A stretch of 64,000 bases of DNA from CALAED01 sp036555725 (GTDB lineage: Bacteria > Actinomycetota > Actinomycetes > Streptosporangiales > Streptosporangiaceae), in the NCBI GenBank assembly GCA_036555725.1, contig DATBKU010000130.1, forward strand, positions 337,965 through 401,964. Reading direction: 5' to 3'. Below, piece after piece: positions 57,320-64,000 of this stretch; within the stretch, counting starts at the first letter, position 1, and each line of letters opens with the position of its first letter. The notes under the pieces are model-generated. The model saw only the letters and a list, made by a program, of their open reading frames with translations, did no database searches and had not been told where the DNA came from. Made by a program: the position numbers and the translations under genes.

Positions 57320-58554
57320 GACGCGCGGGTGCCCTGCTCGCGGCCGCGGGCCTGCTCGCCGCCGCCGGCTGTTCCTTCCGCGGCGCGGAGTCGCTGCCGC
57401 TGCCAGGAGGTCCGAACCTCGGCGCCAATCCTTACGAAGTCAAGATCGACTTTACCAACGTGCTCGACTTGGTGCCGCACTCGGTCGTCAAGGTCAACGA
57501 CGTATCGGTCGGCGAGGTCACCGGCGTCCAGCTCGACGGCTGGCACGCGCGCGTGACGTGCAAGATCCGCCGCGACGTCGACCTGCCCGACAACGCGATC
57601 GCCACCATCAACCAGACCAGCCTGCTGGGGGAGAAGTTCGTCGCGCTGTCCCGGCCGACGGAGGAGCCCGCCCAGGGCCGGCTGTCGCAGGGTGACGAGA
57701 TCCCGCTGTCTCGTACGTCCCGTACCACTGAGGTCGAGGAGGTGCTGTCGGCGCTGTCCGCGCTGCTCAACGGCGGCGGCATCGAGCAGATCTCCACCAT
57801 CACCCACGAGCTGAACGTCGCGCTGGACGGCCGTACGGACCGGATCCGGGACGTGCTCCGCCAGGTCGACACGTTCGTGGGCACCCTCGACAAGAACCGC
57901 GACTCGATCACCCGGGCGATCGACAGCATCGACCGGCTGACCGCCAAGCTGGCCGCCGACAAGAAGACGATCGCCGACACGATCGACAAGGCCGAACCGG
58001 CGATCAAGATCCTGAACGACAACCGGGCCGACCTGACGAAGATGCTCGTCAGCCTGAGCAAGCTCGGCGACACGGCGACCCGGGTGATCAACGCCTCCCG
58101 CGACGACCTGCTGGCCAACCTGCGGGCCCTGCAGCCGATCCTCAACAACCTCAACAAGGCCGGCAACGACCTGCCGAACGGCCTGGAGATGCTGGTCAGC
58201 TACCCGTTCCCGCCGACGGCAGCCAACGTCCTTCGCGGCGACTACGCCAACATCCACCTCACGCTGGACCTCGACCTGGACAGCCTCGAGCACAACCTGC
58301 TGGGCGGCACGGCGCTGGAGGACCTCGCCAAGCAACAGGAGCAGGTGCGCAACATGATCAAGCCGCCGAGCCTCACTCTGCCGCAGGCACCGCCCGGCGT
58401 GCTCCCGCCCGGTGGGCTGCCCGGCCTGGTGCCCGGCTCGGGGTCGGGCGGCAAGCCCGGCGGCGGTGGCGGGGGTCTGCTGCCGCCCCTGGGCGCCGCC
58501 GACCCGGACACAGGCACCGGCCTGTCCACCCTGGTCATGGGGGGGTTCGCGTGA
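57316..58554 (+). CDS. Mce lipoprotein, fifth (MceE position)
   Basis: 412 residues from the ATG at 57316. Unlike the other five, it has a lipoprotein signal, MRRAGALLAAAGLLAAAGC (lipobox AAGC, Cys19), the hallmark of MceE. The MCE domain follows (VKIDFTNVLDLVPHSVVKVNDVSVGEVTGVQLDGWHARVTCKI...SLLGEKFVALSRP), then a helical region and a Pro/Gly-rich C-terminal stretch (GGLPGLVPGSGSGGKPGGGGGG). The stop overlaps the sixth mce gene (GTGA). Confidence 0.93.
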   Translation: MRRAGALLAAAGLLAAAGCSFRGAESLPLPGGPNLGANPYEVKIDFTNVLDLVPHSVVKVNDVSVGEVTGVQLDGWHARVTCKIRRDVDLPDNAIATINQTSLLGEKFVALSRPTEEPAQGRLSQGDEIPLSRTSRTTEVEEVLSALSALLNGGGIEQISTITHELNVALDGRTDRIRDVLRQVDTFVGTLDKNRDSITRAIDSIDRLTAKLAADKKTIADTIDKAEPAIKILNDNRADLTKMLVSLSKLGDTATRVINASRDDLLANLRALQPILNNLNKAGNDLPNGLEMLVSYPFPPTAANVLRGDYANIHLTLDLDLDSLEHNLLGGTALEDLAKQQEQVRNMIKPPSLTLPQAPPGVLPPGGLPGLVPGSGSGGKPGGGGGGLLPPLGAADPDTGTGLSTLVMGGFA

Positions 58555-59942
58555 TCCTCAAACGTGGCGTCAAGCTCCAGCTGCTGGTCTTCGCGCTGAT
58601 CACGGTCCTCGGGATCAGCTACACGGCCGTACGGTTCATCGGGGTCGGCCGCGGGGTCCTCAACCGCGGCTACACGGCGTACGTCGACCTCACCGACTCC
58701 GGCGGGATCTTCACCAACGCCGAGGTGACCTATCGGGGCGTGACCGTCGGCCGGGTCGGCCCGATTCAGCTGACCCCCGACGGGATCCGCGTCCGGCTGA
58801 ACCTCAACCGCGGCCACCACATCCCCCGCAACACCGTCGCGGTAGTGGCGAACCGGTCGGCGGTCGGCGAGCAGTACATCGACCTCCAGCCGCGCACCGA
58901 CAGTGGCCCGTACCTCGACAGCGGCGAGCCGTACACGATCCCGCGCCAGGACACCAAGGTGCCGGTGCAGACCGCCGAGCTGCTCAGCAACCTGGACAAG
59001 CTGGTGTCCAGCGTCGACCCGCAGGATCTCGGCACGATCGTCGACGAGTTCGACAAGGCGTTCGCCGGGTCCGCGGCCGACCTGCAGACGATCCTCGACT
59101 CCAGCGACCGGCTGCTGAAGGAGTCCAACGACAGCTTCCCCGCGGCGTCGCAGCTGCTCGACAACAGCAAGGTCGTGCTCGACACACAGCGCGGCGAGGC
59201 GACCAATATCAGGGTCTTCGCCAGGAACCTCGCCATCCTGACCGACGAGATCAGGAAGGACGACCCCGGCCTGCGCAGCCTCCTCGACAACACGATCCCG
59301 GCGGCCACGGAGAGCAGCAAGCTGATCAGCCGGCTGCAGCCAACGCTGCCCGTCCTGCTGGCGAACCTGACGTCGACGGGACAGGTCGTCACCTCGCGCA
59401 TCGACGGGCTGCGCTCGCTGCTCATCCTCTACCCGGCGACGCTGGCCGGCGCGTTCACAGTGACCCCGGGCGACGGCACCGAGCACTTCGGCATCGTGCT
59501 CAACCTGAACTCGCCGGCGCCGTGTACCCAGGGGTACGGGAAGACCAAGGTCCGCTATCCCCAGAACACCAAGAAGGTCCCGGCCGAGCCCAGGGTCGGC
59601 TGCACCCTGCCGCACGACTCGCAACAGGACGTTCGAGGGGCCAGGAACGCGCCGCCGCCAAGGCCGGCGCCGCAGGTCCCGGCGGGCGCCACCGATGGGG
59701 CCGGGGAGCCGCCCGGCGGCGCCGACCCCGCGTCCGGATCGAAGAATGACCAGAATGCCCAGCTTGCGGCCGGTTCGAGCGGTTCGCCTGACTCAGTGGT
59801 ACTGGCCGGGTACGATCCGTTGACTGGTGCTGTCATCGGGCCCAATGGGAAGCGGTACGTCATGGGCAGCACAGGAGGTCAGCAACAGCTGTTGGGAGAC
59901 GCGTCGTGGAAGTGGCTGCTGCTCGGTCCATTGGCACAGTGA
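58551..59942 (+). CDS. Mce protein, sixth (MceF position)
   Basis: 463 residues from a GTG. The N-terminal helix LQLLVFALITVLGISYTAVRFI precedes the MCE domain YVDLTDSGGIFTNAEVTYRGVTVGRVGPIQLTPDGIRVRLNL...NRSAVGEQYIDLQPR. A helical stretch follows, with a C-terminal Cys region (PAPCTQGYGKTKVRYPQNT) and a Pro/Ala-rich tail. It ends with a short segment (DPLTGAVIGPNGKRYVMGSTGGQQQLLGDASWKWLLLGPL) typical of MceF ends. Confidence 0.92.
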   Translation: MILKRGVKLQLLVFALITVLGISYTAVRFIGVGRGVLNRGYTAYVDLTDSGGIFTNAEVTYRGVTVGRVGPIQLTPDGIRVRLNLNRGHHIPRNTVAVVANRSAVGEQYIDLQPRTDSGPYLDSGEPYTIPRQDTKVPVQTAELLSNLDKLVSSVDPQDLGTIVDEFDKAFAGSAADLQTILDSSDRLLKESNDSFPAASQLLDNSKVVLDTQRGEATNIRVFARNLAILTDEIRKDDPGLRSLLDNTIPAATESSKLISRLQPTLPVLLANLTSTGQVVTSRIDGLRSLLILYPATLAGAFTVTPGDGTEHFGIVLNLNSPAPCTQGYGKTKVRYPQNTKKVPAEPRVGCTLPHDSQQDVRGARNAPPPRPAPQVPAGATDGAGEPPGGADPASGSKNDQNAQLAAGSSGSPDSVVLAGYDPLTGAVIGPNGKRYVMGSTGGQQQLLGDASWKWLLLGPLAQ

Positions 59943-59961
59943 AAGCGATGAGGGCGGAGCG

Positions 59962-60492
59962 ATGACCGAGACGACGGTAGACATGGTGAGCGGCAATCCG
60001 CTCCGGTCGCCGCGCGGCCGGCTGACCGCAGCCGCGCTGGGACTGATCATTCTCGGGCTGGCGGTGTGGGCGACCCTGCTGGGCGTCGACGTCTGGCATG
60101 GCAAGAACAAAGCCGAACGCCAGGACGCAGTCCGGCAGGCCGCCCGGCAAGAGGCCGTCAACCTGGTGAGCACCGACTACCGCAACCCGCAGCAGGCCGC
60201 CGATCGCGTGCTGAGCGGCGCGACGGGCGAGTTCAAAGACCAGTGGGCGCAGCTGTCGAAGCAGTTCGTCGACCAGATCGGCAAGGCCCAGGCCACGTCG
60301 ACCGTCCAGGCCGACCCGAAGGTCGGCATCGTCGCGATGGACGACGACTCGGCCGAGGTGATCGTTTCGGTGACCTCGGCGGTGTCCTCGCCCAAGGCCC
60401 AGCAGCCGACCTCCCGTCCGTTCCGGTTCTCGATGAGCCTGACCAAGACCGGCGACCGCTGGCTCGTCTCCAAACTGGGGTTGGTCCCATGA
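59962..60492 (+). CDS. Mce-associated membrane protein, first
   Basis: 176 residues from the ATG at 59962 (GGCGGAG upstream). One membrane helix (LTAAALGLIILGLAVWATLLGVDVW, about 22-46), then an exported NTF2/VirB8-like domain: EAVNLVSTDYRNPQQAADRVLSGATGEFKDQWAQLSKQFVDQIGKAQATSTVQ and the end FRFSMSLTKTGDRWLVSKLGLV. Such proteins (Mas/Mam) stabilise Mce complexes in mycobacteria. Overlaps the next gene by four bases (ATGA). Confidence 0.9.
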   Translation: MTETTVDMVSGNPLRSPRGRLTAAALGLIILGLAVWATLLGVDVWHGKNKAERQDAVRQAARQEAVNLVSTDYRNPQQAADRVLSGATGEFKDQWAQLSKQFVDQIGKAQATSTVQADPKVGIVAMDDDSAEVIVSVTSAVSSPKAQQPTSRPFRFSMSLTKTGDRWLVSKLGLVP

Positions 60493-61097
60493 CATTGCTC
60501 AGCCGCGGCAAGCACTCCGCCCCGAAGGACTCGGCCGACACCCCACCTGTCGAGAAGGACAAGGTAAGGCGACGCCGGACCGGCCGGCTCCGGCCGATCA
60601 TCGGCAGCCAGGGCGGCCGCATCCTGATTCTCATGGTCCTGGTGGCGCTTGCCCTCGGCGTCGCGGTGGTAAGCCTGCTGCACCGCGGCGACACGCTCCG
60701 CAGCACCGACAGCGGCGCGCAGCGGGCGATGTACGCCGCCGCGACGGCCGCCCAGGACCTGTCGTCGTACGACTACCGGACGCTCGATTCCGACATCAAG
60801 ACGGCGACCTCCCAGACGACCGGGAAGCTGCGGACCGACTACCAAAAGCAGGCGCAGGCCATCCGGGGGACCGCGATTCAGCAGCAGGTCGTGGTGAACG
60901 CGCAGACCGTGAAATCGGGAGTCATGAGCGCCACGCCGCACAGCGTCGTCGTTCTCGTCTTCCTCAACCGGACGACGAGCAAGGCCGCGGCCGGCCAGGC
61001 TGCGTCTCAGGCGCGCACCCCTGACCAGCTCAGATTGCTGATGACCATGGACAAAGTGGGCGGTCGCTGGCTGGTGTCGAAGGTCGACGTGCTGTGA
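60489..61097 (+). CDS. Mce-associated membrane protein, second
   Basis: 202 residues. A basic cytoplasmic part (about 1-40, KVRRRRTGRLRP) and one membrane helix (ILILMVLVALALGVAVVSLL, about 45-64) precede a VirB8/NTF2-like domain (AAATAAQDLSSYDYRTLDSDIKTATSQTTGKLRTDYQKQAQAI...LLMTMDKVGGRWLVSKVDVL). It is a paralogue of the gene before it and the last gene of the mce operon. The next 269 bp hold the rpoB promoter. Confidence 0.9.
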   Translation: MTLLSRGKHSAPKDSADTPPVEKDKVRRRRTGRLRPIIGSQGGRILILMVLVALALGVAVVSLLHRGDTLRSTDSGAQRAMYAAATAAQDLSSYDYRTLDSDIKTATSQTTGKLRTDYQKQAQAIRGTAIQQQVVVNAQTVKSGVMSATPHSVVVLVFLNRTTSKAAAGQAASQARTPDQLRLLMTMDKVGGRWLVSKVDVL

Positions 61098-61222
61098 CCG
61101 CGTTTAAACTATGGCCTTCCTCACTGCTGGTCAGCGCCGGAAATGTCCAAGTCCGCTCTTGACTAGTGGGCGCTGACGAGCGATGCTGCCAAGCAACTGT
61201 GATGCATCCTGCGGCGCTAGAG

Positions 61223-61251
61223 TTGCGAGCGGTGTGCCAGTCGGCTACACT
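61223..61251 (+). promoter_or_regulatory. rpoB promoter
   Basis: TTGCGA (61223-61228) and TACACT (61246-61251) are separated by exactly 17 bp, a good vegetative-type promoter. The transcript would begin near 61258 and carry a leader of about 110 nt. Its presence agrees with rpoB being uncoupled from rplJL by the mce operon. Confidence 0.7.
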
Positions 61252-61271
61252 GCCCCTTTGCGCTGCCCTCT

Positions 61272-61319
61272 GACGATCCACGTGTGCGAGTAACCTGAGT
61301 GCTCCACTCATGGATCGTC
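61272..61319 (+). promoter_or_regulatory. Stem-loop in the rpoB leader
   Basis: GACGATCCA (61272-61280) pairs perfectly with TGGATCGTC (61311-61319). Inside it GAGT/ACTC segments can form a smaller stem. It ends 48 bp before the start codon. There is no T-run, so processing or translational control is likelier than termination. Confidence 0.5.
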
Positions 61320-61366
61320 TGGCGTGCGTGTCGTCAGTCCGCCGCGAGCCCTCGGAAGGACCACTC

Positions 61367-64000
61367 TTGGCAGCCTCGCGCAACGCCTCGAATACCGCAA
61401 CCGGTCCGAACCGCGTTTCTTTCGCGCGCATCAAGGAGCCTCTCGAAGTACCGGATCTCCTCGCGCTGCAGACCGAGTCTTTTGACTGGCTGCTTGGTAA
61501 CGAGAAGTGGCAGGCCAGGGTCGAACAGGCCCAGCAGGCCGGCCGTAAGGACGTCCCGACCCAGTCGGGACTCGAAGAAATCTTTGAGGAGATCAGTCCC
61601 ATCGAGGACTTCTCCGGAACCATGTCCCTATCGTTCCGTGATCATCGGTTCGAGCCGCCCAAGTACTCCGTAGAGGAGTGCAAGGACAAGGACATGACCT
61701 ACTCCGCGCCGATGTTCGTCACCGCGGAGTTCATCAACAACTCCACCGGAGAGATCAAGAGCCAGACGGTCTTCATGGGTGACTTCCCGCTCATGACGCC
61801 GAAGGGCACCTTCATCATCAACGGCACAGAGCGAGTCGTCGTCTCGCAGCTGGTCCGGTCCCCGGGCGTCTACTTCGACCGGGCCCTGGACAAGACGTCC
61901 GACAAGGACATCTACGGCTGCAAGGTCATCCCCAGCCGGGGAGCGTGGCTCGAGTTCGAGATCGACAAGCGCGACAACGTGGGCGTGCGCATCGACCGCA
62001 AGCGCAAGCAAGGAGTAACGGTTCTCCTCAAGGCGCTGGGCTGGGACGACGCGCGCATCCTGGAGCGCTTCGGCGACTACGAGTCGATCCGGATCACCCT
62101 CGACAAGGACCACACGACCGGCCAGGACGACGCGCTGCTCGACATCTACCGCAAGCTCCGCCCAGGGGAGCCGCCGACGAAGGAGTCGGCGCAGACCCTG
62201 CTGGAGAACCTCTACTTCAACCCGAAGCGATACGACCTCGCCAAGGTGGGTCGCTACAAGGTCAACAAGAAGCTCGGGCTCGACCTGCCGACCCGGCAGG
62301 GCACGCTGACCGAGGACGACATCGTCGCCACCATCGACTACCTCGTCCGGCTGCACGCCGGTGAGGAGGAGATGACGGTCGCCGACCGCACCCTGCCGAT
62401 CGAGGTCGACGACATCGACCACTTCGGCAACCGGCGGCTCCGCACGGTCGGCGAGCTGATCCAAAACCAGGTCCGGCTGGGCCTGGCCCGGATGGAGCGG
62501 GTCGTCCGCGAGCGGATGACCACGCAGGACGTCGAGGCGATCACGCCGCAGACCCTGATCAACATCCGCCCTGTGGTGGCGTCGATCAAGGAGTTCTTCG
62601 GCACCAGCCAGCTGTCCCAGTTCATGGACCAGACCAACCCGCTCGCGGGCCTGACGCACAAGCGCCGGCTGTCCGCGCTCGGGCCCGGTGGTCTGTCCCG
62701 GGAGCGGGCCGGGTTCGAGGTCCGTGACGTCCACCCGTCGCACTACGGCCGGATGTGCCCGATCGAGACCCCGGAAGGCCCCAACATCGGCCTGATCGGC
62801 TCGCTCAGCTCGTACGGGCGGATCAACCCGTTCGGCTTCGTCGAGACGCCGTACCGGAAGGTCATCGACGGCCGGGTCACCGAGCAGATCGACTACCTGA
62901 CTGCCGACGAGGAGGACCGGCACGTCGTCGCCCAGGCGAACACGCCGATCAACACCGACGGCACCTTCGCCGAAGACCGGGTGCTGGTCCGCCGGAAGGG
63001 CGGCGAGGTCGAGCTGATCGGCTCGGCCGAGGTCGACTACATGGACGTCTCGCCGCGCCAGATGGTGTCGGTGGCGACGGCCATGATCCCCTTCCTCGAG
63101 CACGACGACGCCAACCGGGCGCTGATGGGGTCCAACATGCAGCGCCAGTCGGTGCCGCTGCTGCGCAGCGAGGCGCCGCTGGTCGGCACCGGCATGGAGT
63201 ACCGCGCGGCGACCGACGCCGGCGACGTCATCACGGCCGAGAAGGAGGGTGTGGTCGAGGAGGTCTCCGCCGACTACATCACCGTGATGAACGACGACGG
63301 CACCCGCACGACCTACCGGGTGGCCAAGTTCAAGCGGTCCAACCAGGGCACCTGCTTCAACCAGAAGCCCATTGTGGAGGAAGGCCGGCGAGTCGAAATA
63401 GGCCAGGTCATCGCCGACGGTCCGTGCACCGACAACGGCGAGATGGCCCTCGGCAAGAACCTCCTCGTGGCGTTCATGCCGTGGGAAGGGCACAACTACG
63501 AAGACGCGATCATCCTGAGCCAGCGGCTGGTGCAGGACGACGTCCTGTCCTCGATCCACATCGAGGAGCACGAGGTCGACGCCCGCGACACCAAGCTGGG
63601 TCCGGAAGAGATCACCCGGGACATCCCGAACGTCTCCGAAGAGGTGCTCGCCGACCTCGACGAGCGCGGCATCATCCGCATCGGCGCCGAGGTGTCGCCC
63701 GGCGACATCCTGGTCGGCAAGGTCACGCCCAAGGGTGAGACCGAGCTGACGCCGGAGGAGCGGCTGCTGCGCGCGATCTTCGGTGAGAAGGCCCGTGAGG
63801 TCCGCGACACCTCGCTGAAGGTGCCGCACGGTGAGTACGGCAAGGTCATCGGCGTCCGTGTGTTCAGCAGGGACGACGGCGACGAGCTGCCGCCCGGCGT
63901 GAACGAGCTGGTCCGGGTGTACGTCGCACAGAAGCGGAAGATCACCGACGGCGACAAGCTGGCCGGCCGGCACGGCAACAAGGGCGTCATCTCCAAGGTG
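61367..64000 (+). CDS. rpoB: DNA-directed RNA polymerase subunit beta (3' end beyond window)
   Basis: 878 residues are visible from the TTG at 61367 (GGAAGGA upstream). The N-terminal RVSFARIKEPLEVPDLLALQTESFDWLLG is the actinobacterial beat. The rifampicin-binding region reads FFGTSQLSQFMDQTNPLAGLTHKRRLSALGPGGLSRERAG. Relative to the mycobacterial form it has Thr at E. coli position 518 and Ala at 522, while Asp516, His526 and Ser531 are unchanged. Catalytic-core stretches CPIETPEGPNIGLIGSL and GKNLLVAFMPWEGHNYEDAIILS are intact. It is cut by the window end at RKITDGDKLAGRHGNKGVISKV. Confidence 0.97.
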   Translation, partial: MAASRNASNTATGPNRVSFARIKEPLEVPDLLALQTESFDWLLGNEKWQARVEQAQQAGRKDVPTQSGLEEIFEEISPIEDFSGTMSLSFRDHRFEPPKYSVEECKDKDMTYSAPMFVTAEFINNSTGEIKSQTVFMGDFPLMTPKGTFIINGTERVVVSQLVRSPGVYFDRALDKTSDKDIYGCKVIPSRGAWLEFEIDKRDNVGVRIDRKRKQGVTVLLKALGWDDARILERFGDYESIRITLDKDHTTGQDDALLDIYRKLRPGEPPTKESAQTLLENLYFNPKRYDLAKVGRYKVNKKLGLDLPTRQGTLTEDDIVATIDYLVRLHAGEEEMTVADRTLPIEVDDIDHFGNRRLRTVGELIQNQVRLGLARMERVVRERMTTQDVEAITPQTLINIRPVVASIKEFFGTSQLSQFMDQTNPLAGLTHKRRLSALGPGGLSRERAGFEVRDVHPSHYGRMCPIETPEGPNIGLIGSLSSYGRINPFGFVETPYRKVIDGRVTEQIDYLTADEEDRHVVAQANTPINTDGTFAEDRVLVRRKGGEVELIGSAEVDYMDVSPRQMVSVATAMIPFLEHDDANRALMGSNMQRQSVPLLRSEAPLVGTGMEYRAATDAGDVITAEKEGVVEEVSADYITVMNDDGTRTTYRVAKFKRSNQGTCFNQKPIVEEGRRVEIGQVIADGPCTDNGEMALGKNLLVAFMPWEGHNYEDAIILSQRLVQDDVLSSIHIEEHEVDARDTKLGPEEITRDIPNVSEEVLADLDERGIIRIGAEVSPGDILVGKVTPKGETELTPEERLLRAIFGEKAREVRDTSLKVPHGEYGKVIGVRVFSRDDGDELPPGVNELVRVYVAQKRKITDGDKLAGRHGNKGVISKV

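Noticed and set aside
61628..63973. 781-codon open frame antisense to rpoB
   Set aside because: Shadow of rpoB with no start signal or domain.

Overview
The window is high-GC DNA from a filamentous-type actinobacterium. This is inferred from the GC-saturated third codon positions, many GTG/TTG starts, SigE-family and TIGR02960-type sigma factors, an LppX/LprG-type lipoprotein, an mce operon, and the actinobacterial order tRNA-Trp, secE, nusG, rplK, rplA ... rplJ, rplL ... rpoB. The mce operon between rplL and rpoB suggests a Streptosporangiales/Thermomonosporaceae-like organism rather than Streptomyces, but the genus cannot be fixed from sequence alone.

Layout. 1-3.6 kb: a TetR regulator (cut by the window edge) divergent from a DHA2 multidrug exporter, then two tandem membrane-anchored proteins with a SecD-P1-like domain. 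3.7-7.4 kb: a crotonase and the ferredoxin-dependent 2-oxoacid oxidoreductase pair korA-korB. 7.8-9.5 kb: a Gly/Tyr/Gln-rich anchored protein. 9.6-21.6 kb: a second-type complex I cluster, nuoA-B-C-H, then (after an IS701-family insertion and an inverted hairpin-helix gene) nuoI-J-K-L-M-N. There is no nuoD, E, F or G. 21.6-25.2 kb: htpX, a map gene divergent from a small XRE regulator across a palindromic, apparently leaderless promoter, yajQ and tRNA-Tyr. 25.5-33.2 kb: an accessory stretch with YciI-like and DHFR-like proteins, an ECF sigma factor, an AraC regulator, a hotdog thioesterase, a secreted GH59-type galactosidase with a ricin-B domain, a secreted beta-propeller and a small Cys-rich protein.

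33.3-44.1 kb: acyl-CoA dehydrogenase, tRNA-Thr, tRNA-Met, rpmG (followed by a decayed partial copy of its own 3' end), a hadA/hadB-like hydratase pair, murB, a nucleoside-diphosphate-sugar epimerase-like gene, a GDT1/UPF0016 transporter behind a yybP-ykoY manganese riboswitch, an adenosine deaminase, a repeat-bearing exported protein, a SigE-family sigma factor with a membrane partner, and an aspartate-type aminotransferase. 44.3-49.5 kb: tRNA-Trp, secE, nusG, rplKA, an LppX-like lipoprotein, and rplJL with a leader/attenuator. 49.9-61.1 kb: a complete mce lipid-import operon (ATPase, two YrbE permeases, MceA-F with a lipoprotein MceE, two Mce-associated proteins). 61.4 kb to the end: rpoB (incomplete).

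How parts may work together. KorAB makes reduced ferredoxin, and the neighbouring Nuo cluster lacks the NADH-oxidising module, so ferredoxin-fed proton pumping is a reasonable inference. The missing nuoD is the puzzle: it must be supplied from elsewhere or the complex is unusual. The most interesting sequence-level observations are the charged NuoB/NuoC tails, the spacer mini-ORFs within the nuo operon, the symmetric map/XRE promoter, the IS701 copy that duplicates the nuoH stop codon yet carries a frameshift, the rpmG 3' duplication, and the lipid-trafficking genes embedded in the ribosomal/RNA-polymerase locus.
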